Source: a virus. From it: a stretch of 28,605 nucleotides of DNA. The notes under the pieces were generated by a model. That model ran no database searches and was not told the DNA's origin. It worked only from the letters and a program-made list of their open reading frames with translations. Shown in pieces: positions 1 to 9,081 of the stretch (positions are counted from its first letter, which is position 1; each line of letters starts with the position of its first letter). The position numbers and the translations under genes were made by a program. The stretch is taken from IMG/VR virus record IMGVR_UViG_3300009079_002276, positions 1-28,605 of that record, one strand, 5' to 3'.

Positions 1-503
1 TGAGTGCTGTCCCAATCACTACTTGTGTTAAGAACGCTCGTGTGAGTGCTGTCCCAGTCACTACTTGTCGCAAGAACGCTGGCATGAGTGCTGTCCCAAT
101 CACTACTTGTGTTAAGAACGCTCGTGTGAGTGCTGTCCCAATCGGCACTTGTCGCTAACACGCTGGCATGTGTACTATCCCAATTGGAACTTGTCGCAAG
201 AACGCTAGCATGAGTGCTGTTCCAATCGGCACTTGTTGCTAACACACTCGCATGAACACTATTCCAATCACCACTTGTGTTAAGAACGCTGGCATGAGTG
301 CTGTCCCAATTGGAACTAGTCGCGACAACACTTGTGTGTGTGCTGTCCCAATCACTACTAGTCGCTAACACGCTTGCGTGAGTGCTGTTCCAATCGGCAC
401 TTGTTGCTAACACACTCGCGTGAGCACTGTTCCAATCGGCACTTGTCGCAAGAACGCTGGCATGAGTGCTGTTCCAATCGGCACTTGTTGCTAACACACT
501 CGC
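1..503 (-). repeat. 42-bp tandem array A (about 12 units, 14-residue repeat)
   Basis: Units of exactly 42 bp encode DSTHASVLATSSDW-type peptides. Tryptophan codons fall at 12, 54, 96 and so on to 474 without any indel. Variable positions are A/S/G before D/N-W, VLAT/VLNT/VNTT, and D/N after W. The array continues beyond the left edge or begins close to it. Confidence 0.93.
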
Positions 504-3500
504 ATGAGTTGATTTGGTATTAACACTATCGATACTACTAAATGTTTCACCATCTGAAAAGATTAAGCTATGTTCGTTGAGGTACACATCTCCACTAGCG
601 CTTATATGACCACCGACAGTCAAATCACCATCAATTATATCATAACCACTAAGCTCTCGTACCTTGATGTCGATAACATCTACAACACTGCTCAGAGCTG
701 TGATGCTAGTGAACACTGCTGTTGTTCCTGCTAGATGACCAGTGATATTCAAATCACCACTAATGGTATCTCCACTGGTGTTAACAAATGTTGTGTTGTT
801 GTAATTTGTGTTGTTTGTAGCACTATCACTATTGACAAATGTATAAGCTCCATCCCAATCACTACTAGTCGCTAACACACTCGTGTGAGTGCTGTTCCAG
901 TCTGAACTTGTAGCAAGAACGCTGGCATGTGTGCTGTCCCAATCGGCACTTGTTGTGTTTACACTCACATGAGTACTATTCCAATCGGCACTTGTTGTGT
1001 TTACACTCACATGAGTACTGTCCCAATCTGAACTTGTCGCTAACACACTGGCATGTGTATTATCCCAGTTGCTGCTTGTTGCTAACACGCTTGCGTGTGT
1101 ACTGTCCCAATCGGCACTTGTTGTGTTTACACTTGCGTGTGTACTGTCCCAATCTGAGCTAGTAGCTAACACACTAGCATGAGTGCTGTTCCAATCGGCA
1201 CTTGTGTTAAGAACGCTTGTGTGTGTACTGTTCCAATCTGAACTTGTCGCTAACACACTCGCATGAGTACTATTCCAATCGGCACTTGTTGTGTTTACAC
1301 TTGCGTGTGTACTGTTCCAATCACCGCTTGTGTTGTGAACGCTTGTGTGAGTGCTGTTCCAATCGGCACTTGTTGTGTTTACACTTGCGTGTGTACTGTC
1401 CCAATCACCGCTTGTGTTGTGAACGCTTGTGTGAGTGGATTTAAATCTTAATACATCTTCTATAGATACGTGCTCGTCAGAGATTATAATATCTCCATCT
1501 GTACTTATACTGCCATCTACTCTTAAATCACCATCAATGATATCATACCCACTTAATTCACGTACCTTTATATCAATAACATCAACAACACTGCTCAGAG
1601 CTGTGATGCTCGTGAACACAGCTGTTGTTCCGGATAAGTGACCTACAACTGCTAGATCACCACTAATGGTATCTCCACTGGTGTTAACAAATGTTGTGTT
1701 GTTGTAATTTGTGTTGTTTGTAGCACTATCACCATTAACCCAGCTATAAACACTATCCCAATCACCGCTTGTTGAAGAAACAGATGTATTTGTTGACTTC
1801 CAGTTATCGATTTGTTCTTGTGATACAAATTTATGTGAACCATGAAAGTCATTTATATCATCTGAATCTAATGTAATTGAGGGTCCTTGATAACCGTTAA
1901 CAAACTGTACAATATTGCCTGGTGCGAACAGCTTTTCATAACCATTATATTCATCAATATTCGGGTAGTATGTGCCATCCGGATCGTCAATTATAGCAAT
2001 TAAATTCTCTTGTGTTGCAGTTACAATCACAAAATCACCACGCTTGATATTTGTTAGATTGGATACTAAACTTGGATTTTCAACACGATCTACATGTGTT
2101 ATAGCTAACCTAGGTACTTGATCATCCTTTAAAACAAGCTTTTGTGATACATCATCAAACTCTAGATTTGCAAAACCTTCACCACTTGTATTGTTAACTA
2201 GATTGTACACACTATCCCAATCTGAACTTGTCGCAAGAACGCTGGCATGAGTGCTGTCCCAATAGGCACTTGTTGCTAACACACTAGCATGTGTGCTGTC
2301 CCAATTGGAACTTGTCGCAAGAACGCTGGCATGAGTGCTGTTCCAGTCACTGCTTGTCGCAAGAACGCTGGCATGAGTGCTGTCCCAATCTGAACTAGTA
2401 GCTAACACACTTGCGTGTGTGCTGTTCCAATCACCGCTTGTAGCTAACACACTTGCGTGTGTGCTGTTCCAATTGGAACTTGTCGCAAGAACGCTGGCAT
2501 GAGTGCTGTCCCAGTCACTACTTGTCGCAAGAACGCTGGCATGAGTGCTGTCCCAATCGGCACTTGTTGTGTTTACACTTGCGTATGTACTGTTCCAATC
2601 ACCGCTTGTAGCTAACACACTTGCGTGTGTGCTGTTCCAATCACCGCTTGTAGCTAACACACTTGCGTGTGTGCTGTTCCAATCACCGCTTGTAGCTAAC
2701 ACACTTGCGTGTGTACTGTTCCAATCACCACTGGTGTTAAGAACGCTAACATGAGTTGATTTGGTGTTGATACTATCAATACTACTAAATGTTTCACCGT
2801 CTGAAAATATTAAGCTATGTTCGTTGAGGTACACATCTCCACTAGCACTTATATGTCCACCGACAGTTAAATCACCATCAATGATATCATACCCGCTCAG
2901 CTCCCGTACTTTAATATCGATGACATCAACAACACTGCTCAGAGCTGTGATGCTCGTGAACACAGCTGTTGTTCCGGATAGATGACCCGTTATGTCTAGG
3001 TCTCCAGTTATAATATCCCCACTAGTGTTTACATAATTCGTTCTGTTATAGTCAGTGTTGTTTGTAGCACTATCACTACTAACAAACGTGTGAGCACCAT
3101 CCCAATCACTACTCGTTGCAAGAACACTGGCATGTGTGCTATCCCAATCGCTACTGGTGTTAAGAACGCTCGTGTGAGTACTGTTCCAATCACCACTTGT
3201 TGTATTGACACTCGCATGTGTGCTATCCCAGTCACTACTTGTCGCTAACACACTGGCATGCGTACTGTTCCAGTCACCACTTGTTGTATTGACACTCGCA
3301 TGTGTGCTGTTCCAATCAGCACTTGTGTTAAGAACGCTTGTGTGTGTACTATCCCAGTCACCACTTGTTGTATTGACACTCGCATGTGTGCTGTTCCAAT
3401 CAGCACTTGTGTTAAGAACGCTTGTGTGTGTACTATCCCAGTCACCACTTGTCGCTAACATACTGGCATGTGTGCTGTCCCAATTGGAACTTGTAGCAAG

Positions 3501-6500
3501 AACGCTGGCATGTGTACTGTCCCAATCGGCACTTGTTGCTAACACACTTGCGTGTGTGCTGTTTAATTGAGTAGAGCTACCACCATCCCAATAAACATCA
3601 CCATGAGCACTTACATTATGTGTGTATATGTTCATCCAATGTTTATCAACGGAACCTAAATCGAAAGACATATTTTGACTAGGTTGTAGATTACTTGCAA
3701 TTTCAGAATTAAAGATAACAGAATCTAAATCAGTATCTCCAACATTGATAATACCATCTGCACCTGCACTTAGATATGCATTCCCATCAACATATAAATC
3801 ACCTTTGACGTGTAAGTCATTCTCTAGAGACACATTACCAGAAACAGCAACACCACTAGTAGCAGACAATGTGCCATGTACTGTTGAGTTGCCTTGATGT
3901 ATCTGATCACCAACAACTGTAAGATTTCCATCAACATCAAAGTCACTTGTTGTGACTGTTTGTAACCTTTGAGGTTTGTCTTGTACTAGTACATTATTAA
4001 TCCAGAACTTCGCATCAACTTCTGTTCTTGCTATCAACTTAACAATACGTTCAGTTGTAGGTACTTCAGTAGCAGACAACACTACTGAATTAACATTCGC
4101 AAAAGGGTTACTAGATGTATATACAATACCTGATTCAACTTCATTAACAAACGCCTCAGAATAAAAATCATCCCACTTTGAAACGAAGTGATAATTTAAT
4201 GTTTGAATATCACCTTGTTGAATGCCGAGTGTCACATTATCTTCTAGAGCTTCAAAAGTAATTGACCAGAAGTTCTGCATATACTCTTGGTCTTGTGTCG
4301 ATACATCATAAACTACACCTAATTCAGATCCTTGGAATGATTGGTTGTTACCAAGTACCCAGTGGTTTGTAACTTCGTCTTTCCTCGCAATTCCAGAGAG
4401 TGTTGACATCGCAGATGATCCTGAACCGTGACCACCACCAACATTACCGTATGAACCTTCATAAACTGTTAGATAATCTACAACCAATGTTTTAGCGCTG
4501 ATTGTGTCAGTATTGAGAGTTGTGAACGTTGAGTTCATAGCACCTGATACAACCAAATCACCCGCTACAGATAAATCACCGGTACTGCTATCAAACTCTA
4601 ATCCAGGTCCCGTACCGTCTTGTAAATAAAATGTAACATCTGCAGCTGCATCAAATGAACCAATTTCAACATGATTATTTGAATTTGTATTCTCTACCAG
4701 CTTTAACAGATCACCTCCACCAGCTGCTAATGTAATACCGTCAGGAATGAAACGTAAGTATGTATTCTCATCATGAAGATGTCTGATGTCACTCTCAATC
4801 TTCAAGTTACCTTGCGCTAGATGCATATTACCTAGTACTTCAAATGTTGGTTCTGGTAACTCATCTACAATTTCATTTGGTAGTTCACCAATCTGTACAG
4901 GTCCGTGAGCTGTTAATCCAGAGTTAAATAAAGCATTACATTCTACTCTAAATGGATGAAACGGCATTTGAGTGTAAGTGACATTCTCAACAGTACCATC
5001 GGATTGATCAACCGGATTGACAGCTCCTGGATTGTACCCTAAGAAATCACACGAATCAAAAACCCATGGTCCATTAACTGCTGATAGTTGACCTACTATA
5101 TTAACATTAGTTGTTATGTTGAGATCATTCTCGCCAGAAACGGTCATAGGACCATCTGTGGTGTCGACAGACAATTGATCTAATTCTGTTGGTACATCAA
5201 CATCTAAAATATTGGATGTTGAGTCATTATCTCCACCATGTATGTAAACGCCACCTTCAGTTGTGTCTATAGTTAATTGATCAAGATAAGTATGAGCTGA
5301 AACATCAAATGTGTATGAATGTATCAAAACATTTGGTACATTGAATGCTGCTCCTTGAGAGGAACCATTAACGGTGAAGCCTCTGGATCCTGTGTTTATC
5401 GATGCACCGTTAGCAAACGTACCTTCATCTGCTACATATAGTTGATCACCTATAGATAATGTACCAGCAACAAATCCGCTGTTATGGACTGTCAGATCAT
5501 ATGTGTCTATATCAACACTATATAGATACTTCCACTTGTTTGTAACACTACCTAAATCAAAGCTATCTGTTATGGTTGGTATAAAATTACCAGAAATATC
5601 ACCCACGAGTGATATTGTGTCTGTCAAGTCATTGCCTATTACGACACTACCATCATTACCGATTAAATTAAAAAATACATCTCCATCAACATGCAAATCA
5701 CCATCAATCTGCAAGTCACTTTGAAATCGTGAGGGTTGTGTTACACTAAGCGATTGTGAGATCGTCTGTGATCCAGCTACATGTAAATCACCATCTGTAT
5801 CAATACCGTCACTCACATTAAGTGTACCGCCAATATCCACAGATCCATCAGTAGTAAATCCTTGTTCTAATGTCAGCTGACCACCAATATGTGTGTTTGT
5901 TAACTTACTATCACCAGTTGCGGTCAATCCATTTGTATTGATATTGACTGCATCAATTTCAGTCGCATTAATACTTACAACCCATGCATTAAACCATCTT
6001 GCAAAATTATTACCTAACGAGAAGAGAGAGTCACTATCTGGAACAATATCACTACCAATCTCGGATTTGAATATTACAGTATCATTATCACTATCCCCAA
6101 CGTTGATTATACCACCGGCTCCAGCACTGAGATATGCATTTCCATCAACTCGAAGATCTCCCGCGATGTGCACATTGTTACTGAAATAAGCATCCGTATT
6201 AAATATAGATCTGTTATTACCAACTATCTGAAACTCACTACCATTTGTATTAATTACTACATTGTGTAGACTTGCAGCATTCGCTTCTAAGGTACCATCA
6301 ACAACAACATCAACCGCTTGTATGGGTGTTTCATTAGTAAATTGTACTGGTGTATTAAAAATTGTTTTGTTGTCACCATTAAAAATTATCGGAAGATATC
6401 TGGAATTAGCTGTAAGTGATTCAAAAACCGTCGGCGCTGAAACATTGAAGATGTTCGCAAAATCTAGATTCTGCCAATCATCTAAATCCGGGCTTGTCAC

Positions 6501-8975
6501 ATGAAATCCACCATATGTGGTGTCAATCTCTACACTATTTGTAAACAATGCTGATTGTGTGAAGTTGGTCGCAGCGTCGACATTAAACGTACCACCACCA
6601 TTAATGTTAAAATTACTCGCTGCAGAAGTTTCAACATCTGTATTTCCTAGAATTGTAGAACTGCCGGTGAAGTCTGTATTCGCATTAATTACAATACCAC
6701 CCGATCCGTGAACTAATAAATTACCATCTTGGGTGTCAATTGTTGTCTTATTAAGATTGGTAGTCTCGTGTACTACCAGAGTGCCTATATCTGATATATT
6801 AGCAGATACATTATTCAGCGATACATCAGATATGAAATTCACTGGTTGATCTGTTTCAAAAACAACTCCACCAGTACCTACAATATTGAAACTATCATTC
6901 AGTGTTGATGTGATGTCAAGACCATTATGTATAGTGGTCTTACCATAAATGTTTGTAGTAGAGTTAATAGCCAGGCGATTATCACCTACATCAGTACCAA
7001 ACTTAATCAACCCAACTCCAGTAACTAAAAACTCTTCACTATGTTCAAGATTTATGCTAATATTACTATATGTTTGTATATCTTTGTAAAAGCTCGTTAT
7101 ACCATCAAACTGCACCTCATCCTCAAAAGTAGCGCTTCCCTCAACACTCAATGTACCTAATGTTAATTTATTGTCTATATATACATTTGTGTCTTCAGTA
7201 AAATTAACATCACCTGTACCTTTAAAAGTTGATCCATTTAAGCTAGTATCTACGATCATATCGTAGGCTGTAGCTGTCCCTGAGAGTGTTATATTTTGAT
7301 TAAAGAAACTAGGTGCACCGACGATCATCGCTCCGTCACCGGTGACAATAAATTCAGCATCAGTCCCTTCAAATGTATTTGTATCTATGGATGTGCCTCT
7401 CAGGTATGTTTCACCATTAACATTCAGATTATTAGTTATCTCAGCACCTAAGTCATTAGCTATATATAAACCACCTTCACCAATCACCTCAACACTACCC
7501 TGTAGTCCACCATTATTTGAAGTGTCGAGTTTTGTATTGTTATAGAATATAGAAGTACCTGTAGATGTGAAGTTACCCTCAAAATCTACTCCATTAGTTG
7601 TCGCGACGTAAAGTCTCTCTGTACCTGTTACTGACATCTGACCATCGGTAGTATCAACAGTCAGCTTATCAACTTCTGTTGGTTTACGAACAATTAGATT
7701 AGAGTCTATCAAAAATTCACCAGAAGAGTCTACATGCAAACCCTTATCACCGGTGATATACATCTTACCGTCAGTCGTATCTACTGTCAATTGATCTACT
7801 TGAGTATGAGCATCAATATCAATTGTAGTGTCTATGTTCATTCCACCAGCACCGATGATTTTGAATTCACCCTCTGTGGTATCTACTGTTAGTTGATCTA
7901 GTTGAGTGTGTCCATCAACATCCAGCGTTGTGTCGATATTAACTCCACCTATTGTATTGATTAGTAGTTCTTGATCACCTTGCACTAACATGCGACCATC
8001 ATCAGTATCTACCGTCAATTGATCTAGTTGAGTATGTTCATCAACATCCAATATAGTATCGATATTGACACCCGCACTAGTAGATATTCTAACTTCATGT
8101 GACCCACTAACTACCATCTCGCCATCAAATGTATCGACGGTGAGCTGATCTAGAAATGTATGTTCATCAATATCAACGACATTATCAATATCGACCGGTG
8201 TGTTAACATATATCAATCCATCACCACTAACAATCATATTACCGTCAGTTGTATCAACAATCAATTGATCTACATATGATGTATCATTAACATGTAATCC
8301 ACCCTCAATATATAACGATCCAGTAACACCTGGATCTGCTTGTGACGTCTGTTGATAGTCACTTGTTGAATCCTCAGGATCACCTACAACACTAACACTA
8401 CCTACAATAGTCATTCTTTGATTAGGTCTATCAACGTCCGGTAAATTGCCGAGGTTGATACCTAACCACCCTCCTAGTAAATCTGAGTCACCTGCGCTAC
8501 CAGTAATGAGTAGAGTAGACTTTCCGTCATTTCTTATATCAACCAAATCATTTGATCCATATTGATCAACATGTAATGCAGCAGTTTTTCCATTACTATT
8601 ATCTGCTACAACAACAATCTCAGTGGCACTTGTTGTATAAACTTGTGTATGTAGATATGTTAGTTCACCAAAAGCTGACAAATTACCAGTAATAGTAACA
8701 TCACCATCGATATATGTACTGTCTCTAAAAACATTCCAACCAACCGGTGCCGGCATACCCCATGGGATGGTATCAAGATTACTTCTATCAGATCTCGGAC
8801 CATTCAAAATATATTCATTGCTAGCACTTACTAGACCACTAATAACAAAGTCACCCATGAATGGAAAATCATGACTCGCTATAGGGTCTAGACCACTATC
8901 AACAATATGAGGACTTGGGAGTGTATGATGATTCGCAGAGTGAAACTTATTATGAAACTTTCTATTACCGGCCAT
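1..8975 (-). CDS. Giant repeat-rich virion fibre protein (5' part, at least 2,991 codons, C-terminus outside window)
   Basis: A single minus-strand frame stays open from the ATG at 8975 to the left edge; the repeat tryptophan codons keep one register all the way to position 12, so I see no frameshift. The first ~50 residues (MAGNRKFHNKFHSANHH...) look like an attachment region. Next come 34-42-residue repeats around LDQLTVDTTDG, then many short beta-type segments of the GDLxVxG kind, three copies of a GIINVGD...DLGS...W block typical of phage tail fibres, and a non-repeated globular stretch at about 3965-4450. The rest (1-3563) is 14-residue repeats alternating with a ~110-residue module. Composition is rich in S, T, N and D and poor in Cys, as in long fibres. 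It lies downstream of two other large structural genes and has its own late promoters. The role as tail fibre or appendage is inferred from architecture; the receptor-binding end is not visible. Confidence 0.88.
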   Translation of the reverse strand, partial: MAGNRKFHNKFHSANHHTLPSPHIVDSGLDPIASHDFPFMGDFVISGLVSASNEYILNGPRSDRSNLDTIPWGMPAPVGWNVFRDSTYIDGDVTITGNLSAFGELTYLHTQVYTTSATEIVVVADNSNGKTAALHVDQYGSNDLVDIRNDGKSTLLITGSAGDSDLLGGWLGINLGNLPDVDRPNQRMTIVGSVSVVGDPEDSTSDYQQTSQADPGVTGSLYIEGGLHVNDTSYVDQLIVDTTDGNMIVSGDGLIYVNTPVDIDNVVDIDEHTFLDQLTVDTFDGEMVVSGSHEVRISTSAGVNIDTILDVDEHTQLDQLTVDTDDGRMLVQGDQELLINTIGGVNIDTTLDVDGHTQLDQLTVDTTEGEFKIIGAGGMNIDTTIDIDAHTQVDQLTVDTTDGKMYITGDKGLHVDSSGEFLIDSNLIVRKPTEVDKLTVDTTDGQMSVTGTERLYVATTNGVDFEGNFTSTGTSIFYNNTKLDTSNNGGLQGSVEVIGEGGLYIANDLGAEITNNLNVNGETYLRGTSIDTNTFEGTDAEFIVTGDGAMIVGAPSFFNQNITLSGTATAYDMIVDTSLNGSTFKGTGDVNFTEDTNVYIDNKLTLGTLSVEGSATFEDEVQFDGITSFYKDIQTYSNISINLEHSEEFLVTGVGLIKFGTDVGDNRLAINSTTNIYGKTTIHNGLDITSTLNDSFNIVGTGGVVFETDQPVNFISDVSLNNVSANISDIGTLVVHETTNLNKTTIDTQDGNLLVHGSGGIVINANTDFTGSSTILGNTDVETSAASNFNINGGGTFNVDAATNFTQSALFTNSVEIDTTYGGFHVTSPDLDDWQNLDFANIFNVSAPTVFESLTANSRYLPIIFNGDNKTIFNTPVQFTNETPIQAVDVVVDGTLEANAASLHNVVINTNGSEFQIVGNNRSIFNTDAYFSNNVHIAGDLRVDGNAYLSAGAGGIINVGDSDNDTVIFKSEIGSDIVPDSDSLFSLGNNFARWFNAWVVSINATEIDAVNINTNGLTATGDSKLTNTHIGGQLTLEQGFTTDGSVDIGGTLNVSDGIDTDGDLHVAGSQTISQSLSVTQPSRFQSDLQIDGDLHVDGDVFFNLIGNDGSVVIGNDLTDTISLVGDISGNFIPTITDSFDLGSVTNKWKYLYSVDIDTYDLTVHNSGFVAGTLSIGDQLYVADEGTFANGASINTGSRGFTVNGSSQGAAFNVPNVLIHSYTFDVSAHTYLDQLTIDTTEGGVYIHGGDNDSTSNILDVDVPTELDQLSVDTTDGPMTVSGENDLNITTNVNIVGQLSAVNGPWVFDSCDFLGYNPGAVNPVDQSDGTVENVTYTQMPFHPFRVECNALFNSGLTAHGPVQIGELPNEIVDELPEPTFEVLGNMHLAQGNLKIESDIRHLHDENTYLRFIPDGITLAAGGGDLLKLVENTNSNNHVEIGSFDAAADVTFYLQDGTGPGLEFDSSTGDLSVAGDLVVSGAMNSTFTTLNTDTISAKTLVVDYLTVYEGSYGNVGGGHGSGSSAMSTLSGIARKDEVTNHWVLGNNQSFQGSELGVVYDVSTQDQEYMQNFWSITFEALEDNVTLGIQQGDIQTLNYHFVSKWDDFYSEAFVNEVESGIVYTSSNPFANVNSVVLSATEVPTTERIVKLIARTEVDAKFWINNVLVQDKPQRLQTVTTSDFDVDGNLTVVGDQIHQGNSTVHGTLSATSGVAVSGNVSLENDLHVKGDLYVDGNAYLSAGADGIINVGDTDLDSVIFNSEIASNLQPSQNMSFDLGSVDKHWMNIYTHNVSAHGDVYWDGGSSTQLNSTHASVLATSADWDSTHASVLATSSNWDSTHASMLATSGDWDSTHTSVLNTSADWNSTHASVNTTSGDWDSTHTSVLNTSADWNSTHASVNTTSGDWNSTHASVLATSSDWDSTHASVNTTSGDWNSTHTSVLNTSSDWDSTHASVLATSSDWDGAHTFVSSDSATNNTDYNRTNYVNTSGDIITGDLDITGHLSGTTAVFTSITALSSVVDVIDIKVRELSGYDIIDGDLTVGGHISASGDVYLNEHSLIFSDGETFSSIDSINTKSTHVSVLNTSGDWNSTHASVLATSGDWNSTHASVLATSGDWNSTHASVLATSGDWNSTYASVNTTSADWDSTHASVLATSSDWDSTHASVLATSSNWNSTHASVLATSGDWNSTHASVLATSSDWDSTHASVLATSSDWNSTHASVLATSSNWDSTHASVLATSAYWDSTHASVLATSSDWDSVYNLVNNTSGEGFANLEFDDVSQKLVLKDDQVPRLAITHVDRVENPSLVSNLTNIKRGDFVIVTATQENLIAIIDDPDGTYYPNIDEYNGYEKLFAPGNIVQFVNGYQGPSITLDSDDINDFHGSHKFVSQEQIDNWKSTNTSVSSTSGDWDSVYSWVNGDSATNNTNYNNTTFVNTSGDTISGDLAVVGHLSGTTAVFTSITALSSVVDVIDIKVRELSGYDIIDGDLRVDGSISTDGDIIISDEHVSIEDVLRFKSTHTSVHNTSGDWDSTHASVNTTSADWNSTHTSVHNTSGDWNSTHASVNTTSADWNSTHASVLATSSDWNSTHTSVLNTSADWNSTHASVLATSSDWDSTHASVNTTSADWDSTHASVLATSSNWDNTHASVLATSSDWDSTHVSVNTTSADWNSTHVSVNTTSADWDSTHASVLATSSDWNSTHTSVLATSSDWDGAYTFVNSDSATNNTNYNNTTFVNTSGDTISGDLNITGHLAGTTAVFTSITALSSVVDVIDIKVRELSGYDIIDGDLTVGGHISASGDVYLNEHSLIFSDGETFSSIDSVNTKSTHASVLATSADWNSTHASVLATSADWNSAHASVLATSADWNSTHASVLATSSDWDSTHTSVVATSSNWDSTHASVLNTSGDWNSVHASVLATSADWNSTHASVLATSSNWDSTHASVLATSADWDSTHTSVLNTSSDWDSTHASVLATSSDWDSTHTSVLNTSSDWDST
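504..851 (-). repeat. Inter-array fibre module, copy 1
   Basis: About 115 residues containing SATNNTNY, NTSGDTISGDL, TTAVFTSITALSSVVDVID, VRELSGYDIIDGDL and a C-terminal part with HISASGDVYLNEHSL. The same module recurs at 1438-1755 and 2756-3099, each time between two 14-residue arrays. Confidence 0.85.
852..1437 (-). repeat. 42-bp tandem array B (14 units)
   Basis: Fourteen in-frame 42-bp units with tryptophan codons at 855 through 1401 at constant spacing. It has the same consensus as array A, with many VNTTSADW/NSTH variants. Confidence 0.93.
1438..1755 (-). repeat. Inter-array fibre module, copy 2 (diverged C-terminal part)
   Basis: Its N-terminal half matches copy 1 almost base for base (NTSGDTISGDL, SSVVDVIDIKVRELSGYDIIDGDL). 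Its C-terminal half differs (SISTDGDIIISDEHVSIEDV instead of HISASGDVYLNEHSL). Two more 14-residue-like units follow at about 1756-1815, and then a unique segment of ~130 residues (1816-2213). Confidence 0.82.
2214..2755 (-). repeat. 42-bp tandem array C (13 units)
   Basis: Thirteen in-frame 42-bp units with tryptophan codons at 2217 through 2721. Neighbouring units around 2595-2720 are nearly identical at the nucleotide level, which suggests recent unit duplication. Confidence 0.93.
2756..3099 (-). repeat. Inter-array fibre module, copy 3
   Basis: The C-terminal half is nearly identical to copy 1 (HISASGDVYLNEHSL, SDGETFSSIDSINTKS). The middle matches copy 2 at the base level, and the N-terminal part differs from both (NRTNYVNTSGDIITGDLDIT). 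Confidence 0.83.
3100..3563 (-). repeat. 42-bp tandem array D (11 units)
   Basis: Eleven in-frame 42-bp units with tryptophan codons at 3102 through 3522. A two-unit block (VLNTSADWNSTH then VNTTSGDWDSTH) is itself repeated at about 3258-3448, giving a higher-order 84-bp period. This is the array nearest the N-terminal part of the protein. Confidence 0.93.
7640..8290 (-). repeat. Degenerate 34-42-residue repeats (LDQLTVDTTDG type)
   Basis: At least six copies of H-x-x-(L/V)DQLTVDTTDGxM-x-(V/I)-x-G followed by a short IDTTLDVD-like strand. Copies start at plus coordinates near 7791, 7893, 8019, 8145 and 8265, so spacing is 102-126 bp. Related single copies occur near 7665 and 5160-5280. The pattern suggests stacked beta-structure in the N-terminal shaft; the structure is inference. 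Confidence 0.75.
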
Positions 8976-8982
8976 ATATTAT

Positions 8983-8990
8983 TATTTATT
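8983..8990 (-). promoter_or_regulatory. Late-type promoter octamer AATAAATA, 7 nt before the fibre ATG
   Basis: The minus strand reads AATAAATA, seven bases, then ATG at 8975. T4-like late promoters use TATAAATA centred near -10, so the predicted start of transcription is at or beside the ATG. No Shine-Dalgarno is present. Confidence 0.5.
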
Positions 8991-9036
8991 TCTGGTATAC
9001 AGATTTAATCATAAAAAAACCTCTAACTATGTCACA

Positions 9037-9044
9037 TATTTATA
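9037..9044 (-). promoter_or_regulatory. Late promoter octamer TATAAATA upstream of the giant fibre gene
   Basis: An exact match to the T4 late consensus on the minus strand, in the 106-bp gap before the fibre gene and 61 bp from its ATG. It would give a leadered transcript, alongside the closer AATAAATA at 8983-8990. Confidence 0.65.
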
Positions 9045-9081
9045 TATAACATTCACTATTAAATAATAACAAAATTAAATG

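Noticed and set aside
1-3563. CRISPR array or non-coding satellite
   Set aside because: Units are contiguous, 42 bp, vary at codon-like positions and keep an open frame; there are no unique spacers of constant length.
1-3563. Diversity-generating retroelement variable repeats
   Set aside because: No reverse transcriptase, no adenine-directed variation pattern and no matching template repeat are visible.
929-3570. Plus-strand and alternative minus-frame open stretches across the repeat arrays
   Set aside because: They arise because the repeat period (42 bp) is a multiple of three, so a frame free of stops in one unit stays free in all. The minus frame from 8975 is open through the whole region and has a proper start and late promoter.
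3976-8000. Plus-strand open stretches opposite the fibre (for example 5503-5724, 5893-6189, 6262-6504)
   Set aside because: They lie antisense to the giant gene, have no ribosome-binding site or recognisable domain, and have compositions mirroring the opposite strand.
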